Part shown: positions 9,101 through 16,949 of the stretch, piece after piece
Layout: each line of letters begins with the position of its first letter
Numbering within the stretch: the first letter of the stretch is position 1
Assembly (NCBI RefSeq): GCF_013204885.1
Contig: NZ_JABMKX010000006.1
Coordinates: 62,001-126,000, forward strand
Length of the DNA: 64,000 nt
Direction: 5' to 3'
Origin: Paenibacillus tritici
Lineage (GTDB): Bacteria > Bacillota > Bacilli > Paenibacillales > Paenibacillaceae
Position numbers and translations under genes: made by a program
Notes under the pieces: generated by a model
What the model saw: only the letters and a program-made list of their open reading frames with translations
Databases searched by the model: none
What the model was told of the DNA's origin: nothing

Positions 9101-11740
9101 GGAAGCTGGACGAGCTACGAGTCCAAGCTGACGACCGCGCAAGCGGTGCTGGGAAGCGCGACTGCAACGCAGACCGAAGTGGACACAGCACTGGCGGAGC
9201 TGACGGCAGCGCGTGAAGCACTGGTGCTGAAACCAGTGGTGGACAAGAGCAAGCTGCAAGCGGAAGTGGATCGGTCTTCCACGTTGGACGAGGAAGACTA
9301 CACAACGGGAAGCTGGACGAGCTACGAGTCCAAGCTGACCACCGCGCAAGCGGTGCTTGGAAGCGCGACTGCAACGCAGACCGAAGTGGACACGGCACTG
9401 GCGGAGCTGACGGCAGCGCGTGAAGCGCTGGTGCTCAAACCAGACAAGAGCAAGCTGCAAGCGGAAGTGAACTTGTCTTCCACGCTGGAAGAGGAAGCCT
9501 ACACGACTGGAAGCTGGACGAGCTACGAGTCCAAGCTGACGACTGCGCAAGCGGTGCTGGGAAGCGCGACTGCGACGCAGACCGAAGTGGACACCGCACT
9601 GGCGGAGCTGACGGCAGCGCGAGAAGCGCTGGTGCTGAAACCAGTGGTGGACAAGAGCAAGCTGCAAGCGGAAGTGAACTTGTCTTCCACGTTGGACGAG
9701 GAAGACTACACGACGGGAAGCTGGACGAGTTACGAGTCCAAGCTGACGACCGCGCAAGCAGTGCTAGGTAGCGCGACTGCAACGCAGACCGAAGTGGACA
9801 CGGCACTGGCGGAGCTGACGGCAGCGCGTGAAGCACTGGTGGAGGTTCCTGTGGTACCAGTCGTGGACAAGAGTAAGCTGCAAGCAGAAGTGGACTTGTC
9901 CGCTATTCTGGACAAGGAGACCTATACGCCAGCAAGCTGGGCGAGCTACGAGTCCATACTGACCACTGCGCAAACGGTGCTGGGAAGCGCAACTGCCACG
10001 CAGGCAGAGGTGGACGCGGCATTAGAAGCATTGCAAGCGGCTTACGGGGCATTGGTTGCAAAGAGCGGATTGGTGAATATTACGCCATCCTCTGGCATGA
10101 TTCAGCCAAGTGTAACGGCGAGCGTATACGAATACAGTCTTAACGTGGAGTACAATGTCTCCGAGCTTCAGCTGACATTGGCAGCTGCTCATCCGGGCGC
10201 AGCCATTACGGTTAACGGCCAGGTTGCCGGGACGGGGCAAGCAAGTGCTGCGGTGACTCTGAATGTAGGCGATAATACTGTAACCATCGTAGTTCGGGAA
10301 ACGGATGGCAGCGACAAAACGTACACGGTTACCGTGAGACGCCAATCCGCGCCTCTTGAGCCTAATCAGCCTTCCCAGACGCCATATGTCCCTTCTAATA
10401 CACCTACACCGGCCCTACCGGTAGTAGAGAGAATAACGGTAGATGTCGAGGCCACAGGTTATGGAATTGTTGCAAAAACTGAAATTGAAAGAACGACAAA
10501 TAACGATGGCAGCAAGAGTGATAAAGTGACGTTTACCACGGCTAAAGCTCTTGAAGCGGTTGAAAAGACATTAGCTGCCCGCTCGACAAGCGTTCGTATT
10601 GTCATTCCGGACAAACAGGATATTGTAAAAGATGTCCGGGTGGAGTTGCCGGATGCGGCAGTGAAAGCTGTACAAGATGCCGGTCTAAACCTGGAAATCT
10701 ATACGGACAACGGAATGATTACTATTCCGAATGCCTCGCTTAGCGGCCTGTACCCGAATCTGTATTTCCACCTCATTCCTGTCAAACAGGAAAGCGAGCG
10801 TAAGCAGGTTGAAGAACGGGCCAGAACCGAGGAGTTGGTCCGCAAGGTACTGAACAACGGCAATGTCTATGTGGTAGATCGTCCCATGACGATTGAAACC
10901 AATATGACAAGCCGTCCCGTAACCATCACATTGCCATTGAACAGCAGTCATGTACCGGCAGAGGCACGTGCAAGAGAAGCTTATCTGTCGAAGCTGGCCG
11001 TGTTCATTGAACACAGCGATGGGGAACGGGAACTGGTGAAGCCCGCCGTTGTAGCGTATGGCGACAACAAACTGGGATTGTCCTTCACCATCGGGAAGTT
11101 CAGCACCTTCACTATTCTTAATCTGGATAACGGGGCTGCCGGAAGCCATCGCGCTTATATGGTCGGTATGCCGGACGGAACATTCAAGCCGGAGAACGCG
11201 CTGACCAGAGCGCAGGTCGCCATGATTCTATACCGGGTGCTGGAGCTGCAAGGTGCAAACGCAGTCCAATACTCGGATGTCTCAGGCAGCCACTGGGCAG
11301 CAGAAGCCATCCGTCAGGTCACAGGTGCCGGACTGATGAAGGGCATGACAGATGGAAGCTTCAGACCGGAGCAGGGCATCACCAGAGCGGAAATGGCAGT
11401 CATCATTGTGCGCTGGAAAGCACTCTCAGGTACAGGAGAACACAGCTATAACGACGCCCTTGGCCATTGGGCAGAGAAGGCAATCGGCCAAACGAAAGAG
11501 GCCGGTTATATGGAAGGCATGACGAATGGCAGATTCCAGCCGGACAAAGCCTTGACCCGTGCCGAGGGAGTTACTGTATTTAACCGTATTTTGGAAAGAG
11601 GACCGCTGTACGGGGAGACCGTTCCATTATGGTCCGATGTGCCGACGATCCACTGGGCGTTCCATCAGATTGAGGAGGCATCCCAGGATCACAGCTACAC
11701 AAGCCGGCCGGAAGGCGGCGAGATGATTATCAAGCAGTAG
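6200..11740 (+). CDS. Large SLH-domain cell-surface protein with eight FIVAR repeats
   Basis: 1846 residues, exported and probably bound to secondary cell-wall polymer. Order: signal peptide (about 1-39), a LamG-like domain opening with VLWLKADDGAS (about 50-340), an SwmB/Ig-like domain (about 450-545), two bacterial Ig-like domains (about 552-647 and 651-738), eight FIVAR-type three-helix repeats of 69 residues (about 739-1290), a cadherin-like beta-sandwich (about 1290-1383), a Pro-rich linker, a domain of unknown type (about 1411-1645), and SLH units near 1650, 1705 and 1765. The first SLH unit lacks its usual N-terminal helix. The ATG at 6200 follows GGAAGGTG. It is monocistronic. An S-layer or adhesin-like structural role is inferred. 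Confidence 0.9.
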   Translation: MDLHAQRKGWWNRPLKALLSLTLVASGFSAAVAPAKVQAASGTPGGGMQAPVLWLKADDGASAVNGGLTDWEDRSPNPVGFTLDLPNGAKVPQYNESGVNFNPSVKFANPLSAYHYNPSAKLLGDKAITFRSGYTVYKWPESGSAGVLVGSSDQKSSNGVIVMGGYANNVSTGPGLTNVYSYVPSTVRDRHQLVNYQIGEPGHTAAIDGKSTNVSGGSFTPFSFTPSIGATNAPAQYNWSGLNAEVAEIILYDTITSADAAKIETYLAVKYGITLNHDYVGTDGTLLWSKTANAAYHHNVAGLGKDNLEELDQKQSRSINKDTQVAIGLAGLAEANSGNTAVLANGQYLIWGDNGKPVKFTGQLGSPDWYQAERIWKVQNNGSVGEVEIAIPATAAPETVKLLVSDTDTDFAQATEYELSPITLGNVPHYAVKVTLKDGQFFTFAAEAPELQEGLLEQVAAGGHEIVLTFDQEMATGNLAGFSVKIADTAVPTGSITYRVDPADPKKLILTLPEGTDVKGKTVNVDYNGTGSLKSTYGAPAKPFTVSPKDQFIDSLQIIQPAGSLVTAPKPEITGEAEPGSAVAIVIKDKDGHIVTGAGGNAVVEADGKWSFTPGANLQDGEYTIEATATKGVKSAVATKGITVNVPVPTLVITAPGGEMVTDTTPEFQGTTDPGATVTAIIKDQDGHTIGTPTVTVKADGTWSFEPEEALPYGKYTVEVTSAKNGKTNMASKTISVVDKSKLQAEVDRSSTLDEEDYTTGSWTSYESKLTTAQAVLGSATATQTEVDTALAELTAAREALVLKPVVDKSKLQAEVDRSSTLDEEDYTTGSWTSYESKLTTAQAVLGSATATQTEVDTALAELTAAREALVLKPVVDKSKLQAEVDRSSTLDEEDYTTGSWTSYESKLTTAQAVLGSATATQTEVDTALAELTAAREALVLKPVVDKSKLQAEVDLSSGLDEEDYTTGSWTSYESKLTTAQAVLGSATATQTEVDTALAELTAAREALVLKPVVDKSKLQAEVDRSSTLDEEDYTTGSWTSYESKLTTAQAVLGSATATQTEVDTALAELTAAREALVLKPDKSKLQAEVNLSSTLEEEAYTTGSWTSYESKLTTAQAVLGSATATQTEVDTALAELTAAREALVLKPVVDKSKLQAEVNLSSTLDEEDYTTGSWTSYESKLTTAQAVLGSATATQTEVDTALAELTAAREALVEVPVVPVVDKSKLQAEVDLSAILDKETYTPASWASYESILTTAQTVLGSATATQAEVDAALEALQAAYGALVAKSGLVNITPSSGMIQPSVTASVYEYSLNVEYNVSELQLTLAAAHPGAAITVNGQVAGTGQASAAVTLNVGDNTVTIVVRETDGSDKTYTVTVRRQSAPLEPNQPSQTPYVPSNTPTPALPVVERITVDVEATGYGIVAKTEIERTTNNDGSKSDKVTFTTAKALEAVEKTLAARSTSVRIVIPDKQDIVKDVRVELPDAAVKAVQDAGLNLEIYTDNGMITIPNASLSGLYPNLYFHLIPVKQESERKQVEERARTEELVRKVLNNGNVYVVDRPMTIETNMTSRPVTITLPLNSSHVPAEARAREAYLSKLAVFIEHSDGERELVKPAVVAYGDNKLGLSFTIGKFSTFTILNLDNGAAGSHRAYMVGMPDGTFKPENALTRAQVAMILYRVLELQGANAVQYSDVSGSHWAAEAIRQVTGAGLMKGMTDGSFRPEQGITRAEMAVIIVRWKALSGTGEHSYNDALGHWAEKAIGQTKEAGYMEGMTNGRFQPDKALTRAEGVTVFNRILERGPLYGETVPLWSDVPTIHWAFHQIEEASQDHSYTSRPEGGEMIIKQ
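8414..10070 (+). repeat. Eight tandem 207-bp FIVAR-coding repeats
   Basis: The unit start GACAAGAG(C/T)AAGCTGCA recurs at 8414, 8621, 8828, 9035, 9242, 9443, 9650 and 9866. Spacing is 207 bp except after unit 5 (201 bp, two codons lost) and unit 7 (216 bp, three codons gained). Units 1-7 are almost identical at synonymous sites, pointing to recent expansion or gene conversion. Unit 8 is the most diverged. Confidence 0.95.
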
Positions 11741-11763
11741 GTATACAGTTGTAGGCTTACAAA

Positions 11764-11809
11764 GGAAGGGCTGTCCAAGTCATGAGAATGACGAGGGCGG
11801 CCCTTTCTT
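11764..11809 (+). terminator. Likely terminator of the SLH protein gene
   Basis: GGAAGGGC (11764-11771) can pair with GGCCCTTTC (11799-11807) with an inner GTCC/GGGC match, followed by a partly T-rich stretch. It lies about 25 nt after the stop codon. The stem is imperfect. Confidence 0.45.
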
Positions 11810-11858
11810 GTTTGTGTTCCTATCGTGGATAACGAAATGCATCAAATGACCGTGCCTG

Positions 11859-12641
11859 TTAGCCCAACTGCAACATATATTCATAAGCCGTGATGCCGAA
11901 GACACTTTTGAAATGACGGTTCAGATGGGTCAGGTCTGTGAAGCCGTAGTCTGCTACAGCGGAATAGATGTCCCTGTTCTTCTCGATGAATTGCTTGGCG
12001 TGTTCGACCTTGCAGTTCAGGAAGAATTGATAGGGTGAGGTTCCGGTATGGGCTTTGAACTCGCGGATGAACTGGTATTTGGATAGGTTGAACTCCCGCG
12101 CGAGGTCGTCGAGCTTCAGTACCTGGTCCAGGCTGCAGTACATCATTTCTTTGGCTTTGTTGACAAAAGCATTGTTAATCCGCCGCGGCGTCTGTATTTC
12201 CGTATGGGACAAGCGGTTGGCGAGCCGGATAAGCAGTTCGCTGCTAAGTGACTCGTCGGCCCCGCTCTGGACAGCGTGACTGAGGTTACAGATGCAATGT
12301 GCCAGCTCCCTGTCATAGACGATCGGAGTGGTGAAGTGCAGTTCCTGTTGGCCCAGAAGCTCAGCCATCAGGTCAGGCTTGATATACAGCATGACGTAGT
12401 CAATGCCTGCCCGGTCGTAAGAGCTGCCGTCATGAATCTGCTCCGGGTTAAACAGCATAACCCCGTTCCTGTGCGAAGCCTGGAAGCTGCCGTCCAGTGT
12501 ATATTGCTGAATGCCGCGCAGGGTAACGCCTACGGCGTATTCTTCATGGCAATGCTTTTTGTAGGTGAAATCTGTCATGCTGGCCGATAAGGCGAGGATC
12601 TCTGCTGACTTTTTATAATTGAATTGCTCCACTTGAATCAC
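11859..12641 (-). CDS. AraC-family transcriptional regulator
   Basis: 260 residues: an N-terminal cupin-like AraC_binding domain (about 1-150, with HCHEEYAVGV-type core) and two C-terminal helix-turn-helix motifs (about 165-258; LDDLAREFNLSKYQFIREFK, then the AVADYGFTDLTHLNRHFKSVFG block). The GTG at 12641 lies 7 nt past the LysE-family gene, so the two are one operon with the transporter first. The regulator-exporter pairing suggests it senses the exported amino acid or analogue and controls the pair. The ligand is unknown. Confidence 0.88.
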   Translation of the reverse strand: MIQVEQFNYKKSAEILALSASMTDFTYKKHCHEEYAVGVTLRGIQQYTLDGSFQASHRNGVMLFNPEQIHDGSSYDRAGIDYVMLYIKPDLMAELLGQQELHFTTPIVYDRELAHCICNLSHAVQSGADESLSSELLIRLANRLSHTEIQTPRRINNAFVNKAKEMMYCSLDQVLKLDDLAREFNLSKYQFIREFKAHTGTSPYQFFLNCKVEHAKQFIEKNRDIYSAVADYGFTDLTHLNRHFKSVFGITAYEYMLQLG

Positions 12642-12648
12642 CGCCGCT

Positions 12649-13230
12649 CTATATAATACCGGATACCATTACAGCAGAGTATACTAGAAAAAGAGCCATT
12701 AGATTATTCATTATCCGCTGATGCCGCTGCAGTAAGCTCTTGAATACGGAGCCGAATATGACCCAGGCAGTAAAGGCCAGGAAACCGATCACAGTAATAA
12801 CTATGACGAAGAGGAAGGCTGCTGCGGGTGAGCTATAATAGGGCATAACATAACTTGGGATCACAGTCAGTGTGAACAGTAGCACCTTCGGATTGGCGAA
12901 TTGCATCACCAGCCCGGAGAGGAAGCCGGAGGCCTGCCGGCCCGCGGCTTCAGAACGGCCCATCCTGTACACCTGATAAGCAAGGTAGAGCATATACAGG
13001 CTGCCGATGAGCTGCATGACGCCGAGAAGATGCGGGAGAATGCCCGCCAGCAGGCGGTTCAGCAGAGCGGATGCGGCAAGAAGCAATCCGAACGCGAGTG
13101 TGGCTCCGCCGACGTATCCCATTGTTTTCCTGGCCCCATAGTGCTGCACAGAGGAGAGGATCACAATATTGGTCGGGCCGGGTGTGAAGGTAACCACAAC
13201 ACAATAGATTATAAAAGAAAGGATATTCAT
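12649..13230 (-). CDS. LysE-family amino-acid exporter
   Basis: 193 residues with about six hydrophobic segments and the family signature FTPGPTNIVI near residues 14-23. The start is ATG 13230, where GGAGG stands at proper spacing; frames extending to 13293 lack a ribosome site. By family knowledge it exports amino acids, homoserine lactones or related compounds across the cytoplasmic membrane. An 8-bp inverted repeat (CCGGTGTA 13239-13246/TACACCGG 13263-13270) in its leader slightly overlaps the ribosome site and could affect translation or bind a regulator. Confidence 0.87.
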   Translation of the reverse strand: MNILSFIIYCVVVTFTPGPTNIVILSSVQHYGARKTMGYVGGATLAFGLLLAASALLNRLLAGILPHLLGVMQLIGSLYMLYLAYQVYRMGRSEAAGRQASGFLSGLVMQFANPKVLLFTLTVIPSYVMPYYSSPAAAFLFVIVITVIGFLAFTAWVIFGSVFKSLLQRHQRIMNNLMALFLVYSAVMVSGII

Positions 13231-13313
13231 GATGACCTCCGGTGTAAGTAGTTCCATGAATATACACCGGGAGCGGGAATGGCTATAGTACATTATTGCA
13301 GCTCGCTATTCCA

Positions 13314-13559
13314 TTAGCCGAGAGCACTCCATATTGTCAATATCCCCATCACCATGACGAATGATCCCATCCATAAGGCCACTGCCCCTCTGAAGCGCAT
13401 GGAGCTGATGTAGGCGTCACTGGGTTCACTATCTCCTTTCGTTTTCCAGCCCTCACTCATCTGCCAGGTGAAGGTAGGGTGTCTGCGCACATATAAGGCA
13501 AATAAGTTGATTGCTATTCCGAATAACAAGACGAAGATTCCGGTAAAAGCTTCGATGAT
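13314..13559 (-). CDS. Small two-helix membrane protein (DUF6199-like), possible non-AUG start
   Basis: About 81 residues with two transmembrane helices flanking a conserved-looking block SEGWKTKGDSEPSD, the pattern I associate with DUF6199. The first in-frame canonical start codon is TTG 13529, but it has no ribosome site and would cut into the first helix. A strong GAGGAG (13571-13566) instead points to ATT 13562, ATC 13559 or ATC 13556 as the start. An in-frame stop lies further upstream with no ATG between. A rare start codon, or a sequence error, must be assumed. Function unknown. Confidence 0.6.
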   Translation of the reverse strand: MIEAFTGIFVLLFGIAINLFALYVRRHPTFTWQMSEGWKTKGDSEPSDAYISSMRFRGAVALWMGSFVMVMGILTIWSALG

Positions 13560-13629
13560 AATCAGCTCCTCAGTAGATTCAAATGTTTAGCCGTTAGTAT
13601 CTAATACGTTACTTGGCTTAGGGGAGGTT

Positions 13630-14202
13630 TCACAATATTGTATTCCCCTCAAACAACCTCCGCACCTGCTGCGCCATCTCTTCCGGAGTATGCGGCATCC
13701 GGTTCTGAATCCACCACTCGACAGTACCCACGAAAGCTGAAGCCATGAAATGGGCAATGAGCTGCTTATCCATTTCTTCAGGAACAGACTTCTCCATCTC
13801 CAGCTTATGAATTACATTCGATGAGACAATCTCCAGCAGGCGTTCACGGAAGATTGTGGTTCTCTGGTTGGCAAGCATAGCGGAGAAGAACAGGAAGTTC
13901 TGTTCGAAATAGCGAAATACCGGCTTCATTTCGCGGATGAGTCCAACATCTCCATCCGGAGTGCGGGTCATATTGCAGGATAGGAACATTGTGCCCAGGT
14001 GTTCCTCAATGCATCTGTTGAGCAGATCATATTTGTCGGTGTAGTGGAGATAGACGGTCCCCCGGTTTACATTCGCCCGTTCCGCGATCTCGTTAATTGT
14101 GATTTGTTCCAGCTCCTTCTCGGCAAAAAGCTCCAGAAAGGCTCTGTTAATCGCTTCTCTTGTTCTCAGAATCCGTCTGTCTGTCTTGATTCCGGTACCC
14201 AT
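13630..14202 (-). CDS. TetR-family transcriptional repressor
   Basis: 190 residues from ATG 14202, which has GGAGGAGG 7-8 nt upstream. The N-terminal TetR helix-turn-helix reads ITINEIAERANVNRGTVYLHY at about residues 30-50 (one residue range, helix 2-3). The C-terminal ligand domain is of the TetR_C type with an FLFFSAMLANQ helix. It is divergent from an SDR gene; the shared 160-bp region carries dyad sequences over the SDR promoter, so the SDR gene is the likely target. The inducer is unknown. Confidence 0.88.
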   Translation of the reverse strand: MGTGIKTDRRILRTREAINRAFLELFAEKELEQITINEIAERANVNRGTVYLHYTDKYDLLNRCIEEHLGTMFLSCNMTRTPDGDVGLIREMKPVFRYFEQNFLFFSAMLANQRTTIFRERLLEIVSSNVIHKLEMEKSVPEEMDKQLIAHFMASAFVGTVEWWIQNRMPHTPEEMAQQVRRLFEGNTIL

Positions 14203-14279
14203 GATGATGAACCTCCTCCAGTTAATGAACACATGGCCTGCGCTTGTTGCATATAGGACATTTCCGCTTACATTAGCGA

Positions 14280-14343
14280 TTGAATAGCCATCTCATCTCT
14301 ATATAATAATAATCAACACCAGTCAGATAATCAACACGAGTTG
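14280..14343 (+). promoter_or_regulatory. SDR promoter with TetR operator-like repeats
   Basis: TTGAAT (14280-14285) and TATAAT (14302-14307) are 16 bp apart. Directly downstream, AATCAACAC occurs twice (14311-14319 and 14329-14337), and the second copy forms the dyad CAAC-ACGA-GTTG (14332-14343). A repressor bound here would cover the transcription start. The divergent TetR protein is the obvious candidate. Confidence 0.6.
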
Positions 14344-14363
14344 AATAAAAGGAGAGGTCACAA

Positions 14364-15104
14364 GTGAATAACAAACCATCCAAGGTAATCATCATTACGG
14401 GAGCTTCAAGCGGTATAGGTGAAGCTGCAGCCCGGCTGCTGGCTCAAACAGGCGCAAGGCTCGTCTTGGCAGCCAGAAGAACAGAGCGCCTGCAGACCAT
14501 CGTCAGTGAAATTGTGCAGGAAGGCGGTGATGCGGTATATCTGCAGACCGATGTAACTTCTGCGGAGGACCTGGAGAAGCTGGCAAGGTTCGCCCTGCAG
14601 CAATACGGACGGATCGATGTACTGGTGAATAACGCCGGAGTAATGCCCGCATCCATGCTGCAGGAGCTGAAGGTACACGAATGGGATCAGATGATTGATG
14701 TCAACATCAAAGGTGTGCTGTATGGCATCGCTGCCGTTCTGCCGGTTATGAGGGAGCAGCAGTCGGGGCATATCATCAACCTGTCCTCGGTAGCAGGTTA
14801 TAGCGTAAGTCCATCATCTGCGGTATACAGCGCCACCAAATATGCCGTCCGCGCCATCTCCGAGGGATTGCGGCAGGAAGAATCCCCAACTTCACACATT
14901 CGCTCGACCATTATCTCGCCGGGGATGACGGATACAGAGCTGGCCCATACGATCAGCAGTCCGGAAATCCGGGCGATGGCGGGCCAGATGAACAGCATGG
15001 CAATATCTCCTTACAGTATTGCCAGAGCAATTGTATATGCGATTAATGAACCTGAGGATACCAGTGTGAATGAGATTGTGGTCAGACCGACGATCCTGCC
15101 TTAA
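14364..15104 (+). CDS. Short-chain dehydrogenase/reductase (SDR)
   Basis: 246 residues, classical SDR. The Rossmann glycine motif is TGASSGIG (residues 12-19), NNAG follows near 90-93, and the catalytic set is Ser near 143, YSATK near 155-159. GTG 14364 follows AGGAGAGG. It is an NAD(P)-dependent oxidoreductase of unknown substrate, resembling the YdfG/SDR group by its LSSVAG and SPGMTDTE segments. It is divergent from a TetR regulator whose likely operator overlaps the promoter. Confidence 0.9.
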   Translation: MNNKPSKVIIITGASSGIGEAAARLLAQTGARLVLAARRTERLQTIVSEIVQEGGDAVYLQTDVTSAEDLEKLARFALQQYGRIDVLVNNAGVMPASMLQELKVHEWDQMIDVNIKGVLYGIAAVLPVMREQQSGHIINLSSVAGYSVSPSSAVYSATKYAVRAISEGLRQEESPTSHIRSTIISPGMTDTELAHTISSPEIRAMAGQMNSMAISPYSIARAIVYAINEPEDTSVNEIVVRPTILP

Positions 15105-15149
15105 AAGGAGTCTATGAGGAATGAAATAGAGGAAGATCACCGGACAAAA

Positions 15150-15698
15150 TCAGAGCGAACGGATACAGTCCAGCAGGACCACAGCCAAATCACAGGATAA
15201 GGCGAGCAAATCCATAGTGTCACAGTCTTCATGGCAGCCTGGCACAAATAACTCATCAAGCTCCCGGCTCGAATGCATCGTAATAGCGCTTGAATAGGGC
15301 AGGTAGATGGAGTGGAACCAATCCAGCATTTTCGTTTCTTCAGCCATGGCCAGCATTTCAAATTCCGGATGTAGCGGAATGATGCTGGCCTCTTCTATAA
15401 ACCGGGATGCACGTATATCCGGTTGATTCGCTATGAATTTTAAGGTGATTGTATATTCAACCAGCATACGCAGAATGTTGCCGGCTTCTGCCGGGTAGCC
15501 GGAATTCAGCAGCAGGCGCAGTGCGGGCATCGACTGGCGGAAACGGCTGATGAAGTAATATGCGATATGGGACATCAGATTTTGCGGAAAAGGCTGTTCA
15601 ATCAGGCAGGCCTCCAGCAGGCAGATCATCTCCTCATACGTAACCGCAGGTTCCCCATCTGTTCCCGCACTGGACATCAGTAGCTCTTCCTCGTGCAT
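15150..15698 (-). CDS. Protein of unknown function, DUF5677-like
   Basis: 182 residues from ATG 15698, chosen for the AGAGGTGA box 6 nt upstream rather than the earlier ATG at 15731. It is all-helical in appearance. The segment NILRMLVEYTITLKFI followed by a charged helix resembles the core of DUF5677 proteins, which have no established role. It stands alone on the minus strand, convergent with the SDR gene. The identification rests on pattern memory only. Confidence 0.55.
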   Translation of the reverse strand: MHEEELLMSSAGTDGEPAVTYEEMICLLEACLIEQPFPQNLMSHIAYYFISRFRQSMPALRLLLNSGYPAEAGNILRMLVEYTITLKFIANQPDIRASRFIEEASIIPLHPEFEMLAMAEETKMLDWFHSIYLPYSSAITMHSSRELDELFVPGCHEDCDTMDLLALSCDLAVVLLDCIRSL

Positions 15699-15887
15699 TC
15701 CACTCACCTCTTCCTTCCCTCTTACCGTCATTCGGCTGCCGGACGGGTCTCTAACTCCACTGTAATCTATGAAACGCCTTCCATGTCAAACGCTTTATTT
15801 GTGGTCTGAATGTAACGCATTCCGGCGGTTTGAGGTAAAATTAACAGGAGTATAAGGGATATGCAGCAAGCATGGGAAGGTGGAATT

Positions 15888-16847
15888 ATGGCGAATATCA
15901 AAGATATTGCGAAGCTGGCCGGAGTCTCGGTCACAACGGTGTCCCGTGTTCTTAACGGCCATCCTTATGTAAGCAAGGCGAAGAGGGAAGCTGTTCTGCA
16001 GGCCATGGAGACGGCTGATTATGAACGTAATATTAATGCAGTACATCTAAGCAGGGGCAGGACGAATCTGATAGGGGTGGTCGTTCCCTATATCACGCGG
16101 CCGTATTTCGGGATGGTCGTGGAAGGAATAGCGGATGAGGCTATCAAGGATAATTATAAGCTGGTGCTGATTCAGTCCAACTATGAAGCAGAGCGGGAGC
16201 TGGATGCACTGATGATGCTGAAGCTGAAGCAAATTGATGCGCTGATTATCTGTTCGCGGACCTGCAGCTGGGAGATTGTTGACGAGTATGTGCAGTATGG
16301 GCCTATAATTGTCCTGGAGGACGGCAGGGGACATCAGGTGTCCTCCATTTTTATGGATCATTATCAGAGCTTTACCCGTGCGCTTACCTATTTGCGGGGC
16401 AAAGGTCATTATAAGATCGGCTATTGCCTGGCCAGACAGTCCAGTCCTAACAGCAATTTAAGGGAATCGGCCTACCGGGACTTCTATATGAACCGGAATG
16501 AAGCCTATAACCATGACTATATGTTCTATGATTGTGTGCAGCTGGAAGACGGGGAATGGATTATGCAGCGGATTCTGAAGATGGACGACCCTCCCACTGC
16601 ACTGCTGGTTACCAGTGATCAGGTGGCGGCGGGAATTCTGTCCTTTTGCCGGGAGAATGGGATTGAGGTGCCGGGTCAGCTTGCTATTGTAGGGTTCGAC
16701 AATCAGCCGATCGCCAGAATGATGCACATCACGACCTTCGAGATCCCGCTGGTGGAGATCGGACGGAGGGCTTTGCTGCAGGCGGTGGACGGAAGCCAGG
16801 CCCATGAAGAGATTCATTTGAACCTGATTGAGCGGCAGACCGTATGA
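15888..16847 (+). CDS. LacI-family transcriptional regulator
   Basis: 319 residues from ATG 15888 (GGTGG 5 nt upstream); an in-frame ATG at 15861 also has a fair ribosome site. The LacI helix-turn-helix IKDIAKLAGVSVTTVSRVLN is at residues 4-23, followed by a periplasmic-binding-protein-like sensor domain with the typical DD-PTALLVTSDQVAAGIL and VGFDNQPIA blocks. Such proteins usually control carbohydrate genes, but no sugar gene lies nearby, so its targets are elsewhere or it is autoregulatory. Confidence 0.9.
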   Translation: MANIKDIAKLAGVSVTTVSRVLNGHPYVSKAKREAVLQAMETADYERNINAVHLSRGRTNLIGVVVPYITRPYFGMVVEGIADEAIKDNYKLVLIQSNYEAERELDALMMLKLKQIDALIICSRTCSWEIVDEYVQYGPIIVLEDGRGHQVSSIFMDHYQSFTRALTYLRGKGHYKIGYCLARQSSPNSNLRESAYRDFYMNRNEAYNHDYMFYDCVQLEDGEWIMQRILKMDDPPTALLVTSDQVAAGILSFCRENGIEVPGQLAIVGFDNQPIARMMHITTFEIPLVEIGRRALLQAVDGSQAHEEIHLNLIERQTV

Positions 16848-16949
16848 GTGAGGGCTAGAGCTTGCCCAAGCCTTTGTCAATTCATCAATGTGAAGTATAA
16901 TTATCCAATTGGATTAATGAATAGCAATACTGCTGAAGGAGAGTCCCTA

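Noticed and set aside
8244..9757. Long minus-strand frames (384, 278 and more codons) across the repeat region of the SLH protein
   Set aside because: They mirror the near-identical plus-strand FIVAR repeats; composition is Ser/Arg/Pro/Cys-rich and unlike a real protein, and no ribosome site supports them.
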